A DNA stretch of 64,000 nucleotides from CAG-103 sp905215475. Lineage in GTDB: Bacteria > Bacillota > Clostridia > Oscillospirales > Oscillospiraceae. The position numbers were made by a program, and so were the translations under genes. The notes beneath the pieces are model-generated. The model was not told the origin of the DNA. It saw nothing but the letters and a program-made list of their open reading frames with translations, and did not search any database. Below, in pieces: positions 54,954 to 62,521 of the stretch. Location of the stretch: positions 62,001-126,000 of the forward strand of contig CAJMPW010000005.1 of NCBI GenBank assembly GCA_905215475.1, given 5' to 3'. The stretch's first letter is position 1, and each line of letters opens with the position of its first letter.

Positions 54954-55688
54954 GTGACGAAATCGCTGTATCATCGGATACTTGTCGGGCTGCTGGCTGC
55001 GGTCGTGGTGTTTGGCGGCTGGTTTGCAGCTGACTGGCAGCTCCGACAGGCAGAAGCAGCCGCAAACTGGCACGAGCAAACACAGGTTCTGATCCTTGAC
55101 GCCGGTCATGGCGGGGAAGACGGTGGGGCAGTGGCACCGGACGGGACGGTAGAGGCGGACATCAATCTGCAGATCGCGCTGCGTGCACGCGCCATCGCAG
55201 AGCTAACGGGCGTCAGGGTCGTCATGACGCGTGAGAGCGCGCAGATCACATACCCGGATGACGCGGTCACGATCGCGCAGCGAAAAAAAGCCGACCAGCA
55301 TCAACGCGCCGAGTTGGTGCGTGAGATGGACAACGCTGTGCTCATCAGCATCCATCAGAACTGCTATCCGGACAGAAAGCCGTCCGGGGCGCAGGTGCTG
55401 TACGCGGCGAGCGCCGGCAGCGACGCGCTTGGGATGCGAATGCATGACAATCTGGTCACGTATCTTGACCCACAAAACCGGCGCGTTGCAGCGCCGATCT
55501 CAGAGAAGATCTATCTCATGCACGCGGTGCAGTGCCCGGCTGTTTTGGTCGAGTGCGGTTTTCTGTCCAATGCTTCGGAATGTGCAAAGCTCAAGGACGC
55601 TGATTATCAGGCAAAGCTTGCGACCGTTATCATCGCGTCTTACTTACAATACCGGCAGTCTCTGCCGCAAACAGGAATGATCACATGA
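54954..55688 (+). CDS. N-acetylmuramoyl-L-alanine amidase, CwlD-like
   Basis: A 244-residue Amidase_3 enzyme with an N-terminal membrane anchor or signal (HRILVGLLAAVVVFGGWFAADW). Zinc-site motifs are LILDAGHGGEDGGA, the Glu in VEADINLQIALRA, His in VLISIHQNCYPD and the catalytic Glu in PAVLVECGFLSN. CwlD strips peptides from muramic acid so that muramic-delta-lactam forms in spore cortex; length and the GVRVVMTRES segment fit CwlD. The sigma-A-like promoter leaves open a vegetative role. It starts at GTG with AGGAGGGAGG upstream, and overlaps radA by 4 nt. Confidence 0.82.
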   Translation: MTKSLYHRILVGLLAAVVVFGGWFAADWQLRQAEAAANWHEQTQVLILDAGHGGEDGGAVAPDGTVEADINLQIALRARAIAELTGVRVVMTRESAQITYPDDAVTIAQRKKADQHQRAELVREMDNAVLISIHQNCYPDRKPSGAQVLYAASAGSDALGMRMHDNLVTYLDPQNRRVAAPISEKIYLMHAVQCPAVLVECGFLSNASECAKLKDADYQAKLATVIIASYLQYRQSLPQTGMIT

Positions 55689-57052
55689 AAGCAAAATCAA
55701 GTGCAAAAACCGTCTTTTATTGCTCGGAATGCGGCAATGAGACGGCAAAATGGATGGGGCAGTGCCCGGCGTGCGGCGCGTGGAACACCCTCGTGGAAGC
55801 ACCGAAAGAGCCCAAGGCGGCGCTCGGCACACGCGTCAAGCGCATCGCGCAGCCCAAGTTGATCTCGGAACTGGATGCCGAGGAGGAACTGCGGTTTTCT
55901 ACAGGCATCGGCGAATTTGACCGTGTGCTCGGCGGCGGCGCCGTGCGTGGGTCGCTGGTGCTGGTCGGCGGTGCGCCCGGCATCGGCAAATCCACGCTGC
56001 TGCTGCAGCTTTGCGGCCGTATCAGCGAGCACGAGACGATTCTCTATGTCTCCGGTGAGGAAAGCCAGCGACAGCTGAAAATGCGCGCGCAGCGCCTCGG
56101 CGTCGATCACGGGAACATTTATGTGTTAGCCGAGACCGACTTGAACACGGTTTTGACCACGATCGACGATCTGCAGCCGACAGTTCTGATCGTTGACTCC
56201 ATTCAGACCATGTACGACGCGGAAACGGCATCAACGCCCGGCAGCATCAGCCAGGTGCGCGAGTGCACGATGCGCATCATGCGTTCGGCCAAGGACAGCG
56301 GCTATACGGCGTTCGTGGTCGGTCACATCAACAAGGAAGGCAGCATCGCAGGGCCGAAGGTGCTCGAGCACATGGTCGACTGCGTGCTGTATTTTGAGGG
56401 CGACCAGAGCACGGCATATCGTATCCTGCGCGCAGCCAAAAACAGATTTGGGTCAACGAACGAGATTGGTGTCTTTGAAATGGAAGATTTCGGTCTCCGA
56501 GAGGTGACAAATCCGTCTGAAATGTTACTGTCCGGGCGTCCGAGCAACACACCGGGCACGTGTGTTGTCGGCGTCATGGAGGGCTCGCGCACGGTGCTTG
56601 CTGAGGTGCAGGCGCTGATCACGCCATCTGGCTATAGCGGCGCGCGGCGCAACGCCAACGGCATCGACTACAACCGCGCGATGCTGCTGCTGGCCGTGCT
56701 GGAAAAGCGCGCGGGATTTTCGCTGTCAAGCTGCGATGCATATATCAACGTTGTCGGCGGTCTGCGCTTGGACGAGCCGGCCACAGATCTGGCGGTGATT
56801 CTTGCGATCGCGTCGAGCTATAAGGATCTGCCGGTCGGCAGTGATTTGGCCGCCGTCGGTGAAATCGGTCTGTCCGGAGAGATCCGCTCGGTGAGTCATT
56901 TGAATCAGCGCCTGTCAGAGATCGCACGGCTGGGATTCCGGCGCTGCATCATTCCGGCGCACGTGCGCGACGATGTACAAAAGCAAAACGGTTTGGAGAC
57001 GATCCCGGTCAAGAACATCCGCGAAGCGCTCAAGGCCGTGTTCGGCACGTGA
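55685..57052 (+). CDS. radA: DNA repair protein RadA
   Basis: A RecA-related branch-migration factor in homologous recombination. The 455-residue protein has an N-terminal zinc finger (Cys13, Cys16, Cys27, Cys30: YCSECG...CPACGAW), Walker A GGAPGIGKST (95-104), Walker B VLIVDSIQTMY, the signature KNRFGSTNEIGVF, and a C-terminal Lon-like domain (DAYINVVGGLRLDEPATDLAVILAIASS). The overlap with cwlD indicates translational coupling. Confidence 0.97.
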   Translation: MKAKSSAKTVFYCSECGNETAKWMGQCPACGAWNTLVEAPKEPKAALGTRVKRIAQPKLISELDAEEELRFSTGIGEFDRVLGGGAVRGSLVLVGGAPGIGKSTLLLQLCGRISEHETILYVSGEESQRQLKMRAQRLGVDHGNIYVLAETDLNTVLTTIDDLQPTVLIVDSIQTMYDAETASTPGSISQVRECTMRIMRSAKDSGYTAFVVGHINKEGSIAGPKVLEHMVDCVLYFEGDQSTAYRILRAAKNRFGSTNEIGVFEMEDFGLREVTNPSEMLLSGRPSNTPGTCVVGVMEGSRTVLAEVQALITPSGYSGARRNANGIDYNRAMLLLAVLEKRAGFSLSSCDAYINVVGGLRLDEPATDLAVILAIASSYKDLPVGSDLAAVGEIGLSGEIRSVSHLNQRLSEIARLGFRRCIIPAHVRDDVQKQNGLETIPVKNIREALKAVFGT

Positions 57053-57140
57053 AGCGGTGAAACGAATACAGCATAAGCGTGTGAGCACGCAAAGCGCATT
57101 CACGATCACAAAACGGTCACTTGCGCAACCAGACTGTCAA

Positions 57141-57183
57141 AAAACCGCCGGAAAGTCTGAAACGGGCTTTTCGGCGGTTTTCC
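57141..57183 (+). terminator. Terminator of cwlD-radA
   Basis: AAAACCGCCG and CGGCGGTTTT form a 10-bp stem closing a 21-nt loop in which GAAAG/CTTTTC can pair further; the tail is T- and C-rich. Confidence 0.75.
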
Positions 57184-57192
57184 CCTCCTCTA

Positions 57193-57222
57193 AATTCGGC
57201 AAAATTTTTATTTTGCCGAATT
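57193..57222. repeat. Perfect 12-bp inverted repeat before xerC
   Basis: AATTCGGCAAAA (57193-57204) and TTTTGCCGAATT (57211-57222) with a 6-nt loop. It lies between the radA terminator and the xerC promoter. It may be a second terminator or an operator; it does not resemble a dif site. Confidence 0.7.
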
Positions 57223-57240
57223 GTTTGTGGATTTCGTCAA

Positions 57241-57269
57241 TAGACACTGCCCTGCGCTTCTGGTATGCT
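57241..57269 (+). promoter_or_regulatory. Sigma-A promoter of xerC
   Basis: TAGACA (57241-57246), 17-nt spacer, TATGCT (57264-57269), 25 nt before the ATG. Confidence 0.7.
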
Positions 57270-57294
57270 CATATCAGAAATCGAGGTGTCGGAC

Positions 57295-58317
57295 ATGGAC
57301 TATACGGATGCGCCGCAGGTGCTGCGCGACTTTTTGACTTATCATGAAACGATCTGCGGTCACTCTAAGGCAACCGTTGATCAGTATTATCTTGACCTGC
57401 GGATGTTTCTGCGGTTTTTGAAGCTGGAACGCGGACTTGTGTCGCGCACTGCGGAGCTGGATGAAATCTCGATCCACGATATTGACGTGGCGTTTCTGCG
57501 CGCTGTGACACTTACCGAGGTTTACAATTTCCTTGCCTATCTGTCGCGCGACCGCATCAAGCAGTCTAACGCGCACGAACCGGAATACGGTCTGAGCGCA
57601 AATTCCCGCGCACGAAAAATCGCGGCGATCCGCAGCTTTTTCAAATATCTGACGATGAAAGCAAAGCTGCTGGAGGAAAACCCCGTGCAGGATCTCGACT
57701 CCCCAAAGATTCCAAAGACGCTCCCCCACTATCTCACACTCGAAGAAAGCAAACGGCTGCTGTCTGCGGTGGATGGGAAAAACAAGGAACGCGATTATTG
57801 TATCCTATGTATTTTTCTCAACTGTGGATTGCGTATCTCCGAGCTTGTTGGTCTAAATCTGCAGGATGATCACAGCGACAGCCTGCGCATCCTCGGCAAA
57901 GGCAGCAAGGAGCGCGTGGTCTATCTCAATGATGCCTGCCGTGAGGCGCTCGACCGCTATCTCGCAGTCCGCAAAGAAATCGCGCCGCCGCGCACGACGG
58001 CAATGTTTCTCTCCAACCGGCGCACGCGTATCAGCTGCGACTCTGTGCAGGTCATGGTCAAGAAAAACCTGACGCGTGCGGGGCTGGATGCCAGCCAGTA
58101 TTCAACGCACAAACTGCGGCACACGGCAGCAACACTCATGCTGCAAAACGGCGTTGACGTGCGCACGCTGCAGGAGGTGCTCGGGCATGAACATCTGAAC
58201 ACGACGCAGATCTATACCCACGTGGATAACGACCAGCTGCGCACGGCGGCTGCGGCAAATCCGCTTGGAGAATTCTCCCCAGACGAGAATTTGGCAGAAA
58301 AAATCTCCGATCCCTGA
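57295..58317 (+). CDS. Tyrosine recombinase XerC-type
   Basis: A 340-residue site-specific recombinase, the second Xer protein in the window. The N-terminal core-binding domain is longer than usual (about 1-150, with an insert around LSRDRIKQSNAHEPEYGLSANSRARKI). The catalytic domain has Arg in NCGLRISELVGLN, Lys in LGKGSKERVVYL, His/Arg in STHKLRHTAATLMLQNGVDVRTLQEVLGHEHLNTT and the nucleophile Tyr in QIYTHVD. Its last codons lie inside a terminator stem. A chromosomal XerC role with the XerD at 44730 is likely, but a stand-alone recombinase cannot be ruled out. ATG 57295 has GAGGTG upstream. Confidence 0.86.
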   Translation: MDYTDAPQVLRDFLTYHETICGHSKATVDQYYLDLRMFLRFLKLERGLVSRTAELDEISIHDIDVAFLRAVTLTEVYNFLAYLSRDRIKQSNAHEPEYGLSANSRARKIAAIRSFFKYLTMKAKLLEENPVQDLDSPKIPKTLPHYLTLEESKRLLSAVDGKNKERDYCILCIFLNCGLRISELVGLNLQDDHSDSLRILGKGSKERVVYLNDACREALDRYLAVRKEIAPPRTTAMFLSNRRTRISCDSVQVMVKKNLTRAGLDASQYSTHKLRHTAATLMLQNGVDVRTLQEVLGHEHLNTTQIYTHVDNDQLRTAAAANPLGEFSPDENLAEKISDP

Positions 58318-58338
58318 GCGTGGGATCGGAGATTTTGC
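58301..58338. terminator. Bidirectional terminator overlapping the 3' end of xerC
   Basis: AAATCTCCGATCCC and GGGATCGGAGATTT form a 14-bp perfect stem; the xerC stop codon sits in the loop. T-tracts occur on both strands and the flanking genes are convergent. Confidence 0.92.
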
Positions 58339-58341
58339 GTT

Positions 58342-60012
58342 TTATTCTGATTTGATCTTCGGCAAATAGTCTCGTACACGGTGGTGCTGCTTGTCAAAAC
58401 CGAATGCGCGGATCGCCATCAGCAGCGTGCCGAGCGCGGCTGCACCGTCTAAAACGGCGGCAAACCAAAGTGTGCAATAACCGAGCTCCGCCATCACCAG
58501 AAGCAGCATCTTTACGGCAGCGCCGATCACCAGATGCTCACGGCAAATGCCCTCAACCCAGCCGGCAGTCTCAATCGCCTCCGGCAGCAGGTACGGGTCT
58601 TGGCTCGTGAGCAGGACATCGGCATCAAACCGCTCCTCGCTCTCCTCCGGAATGACACAAACATCCAGATCAGCGCCCGAATGCTCAGGATGCGCCGTGC
58701 AGCGACGGTCATAGTAAAGCAGCAGTTCCCCGTCGTCCAGCTCTTCCACTTGCTGTGAGAGAAGCTGCTCTTTTTCTTCGCTGCTGCATTTGCAGTAGAG
58801 ATGATCCGCCTGAAGCGCCTTCGCGTTTTCGGACACGGAGTCATTGCAGGCGTTGCTGAAGAGCGTGATCGTGTGCACACCGAGCGCGCGCAGCTCTTTA
58901 AGCGCGGGCTTGACGTCCGACTGCACGACCTCCTGCAGCAGGATCTTGCCGGCATACTGTTCGCCGACGGATACGTAGACCACATACCCGTCCGTCAGAT
59001 CTTCATCGGGGATATCCACCCCCTTGAGGATCATTAATTCACGCGTACCGACACAGACACGTGTCGATTCAATATACACTTCCACCCCGCTCTCGGGAAT
59101 GTCCACCGCATTGGAGAGGTACTCACTGCGGATCGGACCGGTGTAGGCGGCGCAGATGGCGCGCGCCGTGCGGCTGTTGGAGCAGGATTCGGCGTTGGCG
59201 GCCAGCTGCAGCAGCGCATCCGGCGTCAGCTGATCCGACTTCACGCTGACGATCTTCGGGAGCCGATTGTCCCCCTCCCCTTCGTCGACCGCGACTGCGC
59301 GCACGGCGTTGAGCGCGCGCATACTGCGGCAGCTGCGAAACAGGACATTGCAGCGATATGCGCCATTGACGGCGCTGTACCACACGAGCGGCACGGAAAT
59401 GAGCAGCGCACACGGCGTAGACAGAAACAACACGATCATCGCGGCGTGGATCGCCTGGGAAACAGACGCCACCTTAAGCACGCTCTCGAGCACTGCGACC
59501 AAGACTGCAACGCAAAGTCCGGCCGGCGCAAGATAGCCGATCCATTTCGGCGCAGAAAATTCAGCGACCGAGTGGATCTCCCCGCCGACAGCATCCTTCA
59601 GCGTCTTCTGTGCGTGCTGCGTCACGACTGCGATCAGGATCGTCACAAGTCGGTACACAAGCAGGAAAGCGGCGGCATCCACCGGCTGGGCGACCGCCAA
59701 CATGCCGATCACGCACACGGTGATGAGCACTGCCGGCCGAAATACTTGCCGCGCAAGGATGCACGAGAGCGCAGCGGCGAGATAGTCATAGCCGGAGATG
59801 AGCACGGACAAGATCAAAAGCACATAGCGCAGCGCCGTGCTGTGTAAAAGCGCGCCGACGACGCACAGGACGAGCGCAGCAAAGAGCCGTGCGATCAGCA
59901 CAAGGCTCAGCCCCGTTTCCGGAAACAGGCGCAGCGTTTTCCAATCATAGTCCGGCCGATCCGCAGCAAAGCAGCTTGCGGACAGGCGCGTCAGAAGTTC
60001 CTGAAAATTCAT
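58342..60012 (-). CDS. P-type-ATPase-like membrane protein lacking catalytic motifs
   Basis: A 556-residue protein with the layout of a P1B heavy-metal ATPase (CadA/ZntA type) but without its active-site motifs. Six or so N-terminal helices end with the ion-site helix FLSTPCALLISVPLVWYSAVNGAYRCNVLFRS, which parallels SCPCALVISVP...GxxxGILxKG, with Cys-Pro-Cys changed to Thr-Pro-Cys (199-201). The phosphorylation motif DKTGT is replaced by DEGEG (243-247), the HP motif by NSRTA, TGDN by FSNACN (385-390) and GDGIND is not recognisable. N- and P-domain remnants (VCVGTRELM, DVKPALKELRALGVHTITLFS, ADVLLTSQDPYLLPEAIE) and the two C-terminal helices remain. ATP-driven transport looks impossible; a sensor or regulatory role is inference. 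It follows fba by 46 nt. Confidence 0.8.
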   Translation of the reverse strand: MNFQELLTRLSASCFAADRPDYDWKTLRLFPETGLSLVLIARLFAALVLCVVGALLHSTALRYVLLILSVLISGYDYLAAALSCILARQVFRPAVLITVCVIGMLAVAQPVDAAAFLLVYRLVTILIAVVTQHAQKTLKDAVGGEIHSVAEFSAPKWIGYLAPAGLCVAVLVAVLESVLKVASVSQAIHAAMIVLFLSTPCALLISVPLVWYSAVNGAYRCNVLFRSCRSMRALNAVRAVAVDEGEGDNRLPKIVSVKSDQLTPDALLQLAANAESCSNSRTARAICAAYTGPIRSEYLSNAVDIPESGVEVYIESTRVCVGTRELMILKGVDIPDEDLTDGYVVYVSVGEQYAGKILLQEVVQSDVKPALKELRALGVHTITLFSNACNDSVSENAKALQADHLYCKCSSEEKEQLLSQQVEELDDGELLLYYDRRCTAHPEHSGADLDVCVIPEESEERFDADVLLTSQDPYLLPEAIETAGWVEGICREHLVIGAAVKMLLLVMAELGYCTLWFAAVLDGAAALGTLLMAIRAFGFDKQHHRVRDYLPKIKSE

Positions 60013-60058
60013 GGGTATCCCCCCTATTTAGACGGAGCGAATGCGATGCGTGAACAGC

Positions 60059-60994
60059 TCAGGCTTTTCCGTCGCAGCCGAGCACATCGATGATCTTATG
60101 CTTGACGAGCTGCTTGATGTTCTCGCGCGCGGGGCCAAGATACTTTCTGGGGTCAAATTCCGACGGATGCTCGGCAAGATACTTACGCACCGTACCGGTC
60201 ATAGCCAGACGCAGGTCGGAGTCAATATTGATCTTGCACACGGACAGGCGCGCGGCATGACGCAGCTGATCCTCCGGCACACCGATCGCGCCGGGCATAT
60301 TGCCGCCGAATTCGTTGATCATCTGCACATATTCCTGCGGCACGGAGGACGATCCGTGCAGCACGATCGGGAATCCCGGCAGACGCTCGGAGACTTCCTC
60401 CAGAATGTCAAAGCGCAGCTGCGGCTTTGTGCCGGGCTTGAACTTATAAGCACCGTGGCTCGTGCCGATGGCGATGGCCAGCGAATCGCAGCCGGTGCGC
60501 TCAACGAATTCCTGCACATCCTCGGGGCGCGTATAGGACGAATCCTCAGCCTTGACCTTCACATCGTCCTCGATGCCGGCAAGTGTGCCGAGCTCTGCCT
60601 CGACGACGGCACCGTGCGCGTGCGCATATTCCACGACCTGACGCGTCAGTGCGACGTTCTCCTCAAACGGCTTGGATGAGGCATCGATCATGACGGACGA
60701 AAAACCGTCGTCCACGCAGGACTTGCACAGCTCGAACGAATCACCATGATCCAGGTGCAGGCAGATCGGCAGACCGGTCTCGATCACGGCGGCCTCCACG
60801 AGCTTGACCAGATACGTGCGGTTTGCGTACTTGCGTGCGCCGGAGGACACCTGCAGGATCACCGGAGCGTTGCATTCCTTTGCAGCCTCGGTGATGCCCT
60901 GGATGATCTCCATGTTGTTCACATTGAACGCACCGATGGCATAACCGCCGGCATACGCTTTTGCAAACATTTCCTGAGAAGTAACAATCGACAT
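60059..60994 (-). CDS. fba: Class II fructose-1,6-bisphosphate aldolase
   Basis: Zinc-dependent aldolase of glycolysis and gluconeogenesis, 311 residues. Landmarks are YAIGAFNVNNMEIIQGI, the zinc His and catalytic Asp in PICLHLDHGDSFELC, SVMIDASSKPFEENV, the Glu in AVVEAELGTLAGIED, YTRPEDVQEFVERTGCDSLAIAIGTSHGAYKF (second zinc His), IVLHGSSSVP and CKINIDSDLRLAMTGTVRKYL. ATG 60994 is used; a TTG two codons upstream is possible. It is divergent from the PPi-PFK gene, which supplies its substrate. Confidence 0.97.
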   Translation of the reverse strand: MSIVTSQEMFAKAYAGGYAIGAFNVNNMEIIQGITEAAKECNAPVILQVSSGARKYANRTYLVKLVEAAVIETGLPICLHLDHGDSFELCKSCVDDGFSSVMIDASSKPFEENVALTRQVVEYAHAHGAVVEAELGTLAGIEDDVKVKAEDSSYTRPEDVQEFVERTGCDSLAIAIGTSHGAYKFKPGTKPQLRFDILEEVSERLPGFPIVLHGSSSVPQEYVQMINEFGGNMPGAIGVPEDQLRHAARLSVCKINIDSDLRLAMTGTVRKYLAEHPSEFDPRKYLGPARENIKQLVKHKIIDVLGCDGKA

Positions 60995-61156
60995 TGACAA
61001 GTCAACTCACTTTCATATAATATAAGAAACGGTGATAGAATGAATATCTCCGATAAGGGGTTCAATTCATTTTACACATGTTTTGAGATAATAGCAATAG
61101 AAGAATTCAATGTTCCCTGAAAATCAATCAATTTTGTGAATTTGTGGAGGTAAGCT

Positions 61157-62398
61157 ATGTCCGGTGTATTGAAAGGTGCGTGTATCTTTGGACAGTCCGG
61201 AGGACCGACTGCTGTCATCAACGCCAGCGCTTACGGCGTGCTCAAGACTGCATTGGAATCGGATGCCATCACCAATGTCTACGGCGCGGCGCACGGTATC
61301 CGCGGTGTTCTGGACGACCGTCTGTATGATATCCGTCAGGAGGATCCGGATGAGCTCCGCCTGCTGCTGCACACGCCGTCGTCTGAGCTGGGTTCCTGCC
61401 GTTACAAGATGGCCGACCCGGAAGTGGACGATACGGATTATCGGCGCATTCTGGAGATCTTCCGCAAATACGATGTGCGCTACTTCTTCTATAACGGCGG
61501 CAATGACTCCATGGACACCTGCAATAAGATCAGCCGCTATATGCAGGCGCACGATTGGGAATGCCGCGTGATGGGCGTGCCCAAGACGATCGACAACGAT
61601 CTCTTCGGTACTGACCACTGCCCCGGCTATGCCAGCGCCGCCAAGTACATAGCGACCTCGTGCATGGAGGTCTCCAAGGACTGCCGCGTATATGATAACG
61701 GCACGATCACGGTCATTGAGATCATGGGTCGTCATGCAGGCTGGCTCGCGGGCAGCGCCGCGCTGGCGACGTACTGCGGCGCCGGTCCCGATCTGGTCTA
61801 CCTGCCGGAGGTGGACTTTGACATGGAGCAGTTCTTTGCCGACGTGCACCGTGTCTATGAGCAGAAAAACAGCGTCCTCATCGCCGTCTCCGAGGGCATC
61901 CACTATGCCGATGGCTCGTTCGTGTCCGAGGCGAAGGCTTCCACGACGGACGGCTTCGGCCATGCGCAGCTCGGCGGTCTGGCTGCACGTCTGGCGCAGG
62001 CGCTCAAAGAGCGCGAGCACGCAAAGGTCCGCGGCATCGAGCTTTCGCTGCTGCAGCGCGCGGGCGCGCATCTCGCCTCTCAGACCGATATCAACGAAGC
62101 GTTTGCCGCTGGTAAGATGGCTGTCGAGGCGGTGCTCTCCGGCGAGACCGGCAAGATGGTCGCCTTTGTGCGCGAAATGGTTGACGGCAAGTATACCTGC
62201 CGCATGGAGCTCATCCCGCTGGCCGACGTCGCAAACTATGAGAAGAAAGTGCCGGTCGAATGGATCGTCCCGGAGGGCAACAACGTCACGCAGGACTTTA
62301 TTGACTATGCCCTGCCGCTCATTCAGGGTGTGCCTGAGATCCCCTTGGAAAACGGTCTCCCCCGCTATGCACGGCTGAAAAAAGTGCTTGCAAAATAA
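61157..62398 (+). CDS. pfp: PPi-dependent 6-phosphofructokinase
   Basis: Phosphorylates fructose 6-phosphate using pyrophosphate, reversibly. The 413-residue protein has FGQSGGPTAVINAS at the N terminus, the GGNDS motif (114-118) where ATP enzymes carry GGDGS, and PKTIDND (142-148) with Lys143 where ATP enzymes carry Gly, both typical of PPi enzymes. IEIMGRHAGWLAGSAAL and the C-terminal LGGLAARLAQAL follow. TGGAGG lies upstream of the ATG. It is divergent from fba. Together with hppA it indicates that PPi is used as an energy currency. Confidence 0.93.
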   Translation: MSGVLKGACIFGQSGGPTAVINASAYGVLKTALESDAITNVYGAAHGIRGVLDDRLYDIRQEDPDELRLLLHTPSSELGSCRYKMADPEVDDTDYRRILEIFRKYDVRYFFYNGGNDSMDTCNKISRYMQAHDWECRVMGVPKTIDNDLFGTDHCPGYASAAKYIATSCMEVSKDCRVYDNGTITVIEIMGRHAGWLAGSAALATYCGAGPDLVYLPEVDFDMEQFFADVHRVYEQKNSVLIAVSEGIHYADGSFVSEAKASTTDGFGHAQLGGLAARLAQALKEREHAKVRGIELSLLQRAGAHLASQTDINEAFAAGKMAVEAVLSGETGKMVAFVREMVDGKYTCRMELIPLADVANYEKKVPVEWIVPEGNNVTQDFIDYALPLIQGVPEIPLENGLPRYARLKKVLAK

Positions 62399-62405
62399 CG
62401 ATCAG

Positions 62406-62435
62406 CAGAGCCGGTGATCATCGCCGGCTCTGTTC
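62406..62435 (+). terminator. Terminator-like hairpin after pfp
   Basis: CAGAGCCGG and CCGGCTCTG form a 9-bp stem with a 9-nt loop; the T-tail (TTCG) is poor. Confidence 0.65.
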
Positions 62436-62449
62436 GTGTGTAAATCTGC

Positions 62450-62478
62450 TGTTCAAACAGTCCAAAGTATGCTATACT
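62450..62478 (+). promoter_or_regulatory. Putative promoter of the ABC-F gene
   Basis: TGTTCA (62450-62455), 17-nt spacer, TATACT (62473-62478). The -10 is good and the -35 weak. Confidence 0.55.
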
Positions 62479-62521
62479 GATTTATTATCTATATTTCGAA
62501 CGTAACGAAGGAGTTTCCCAA

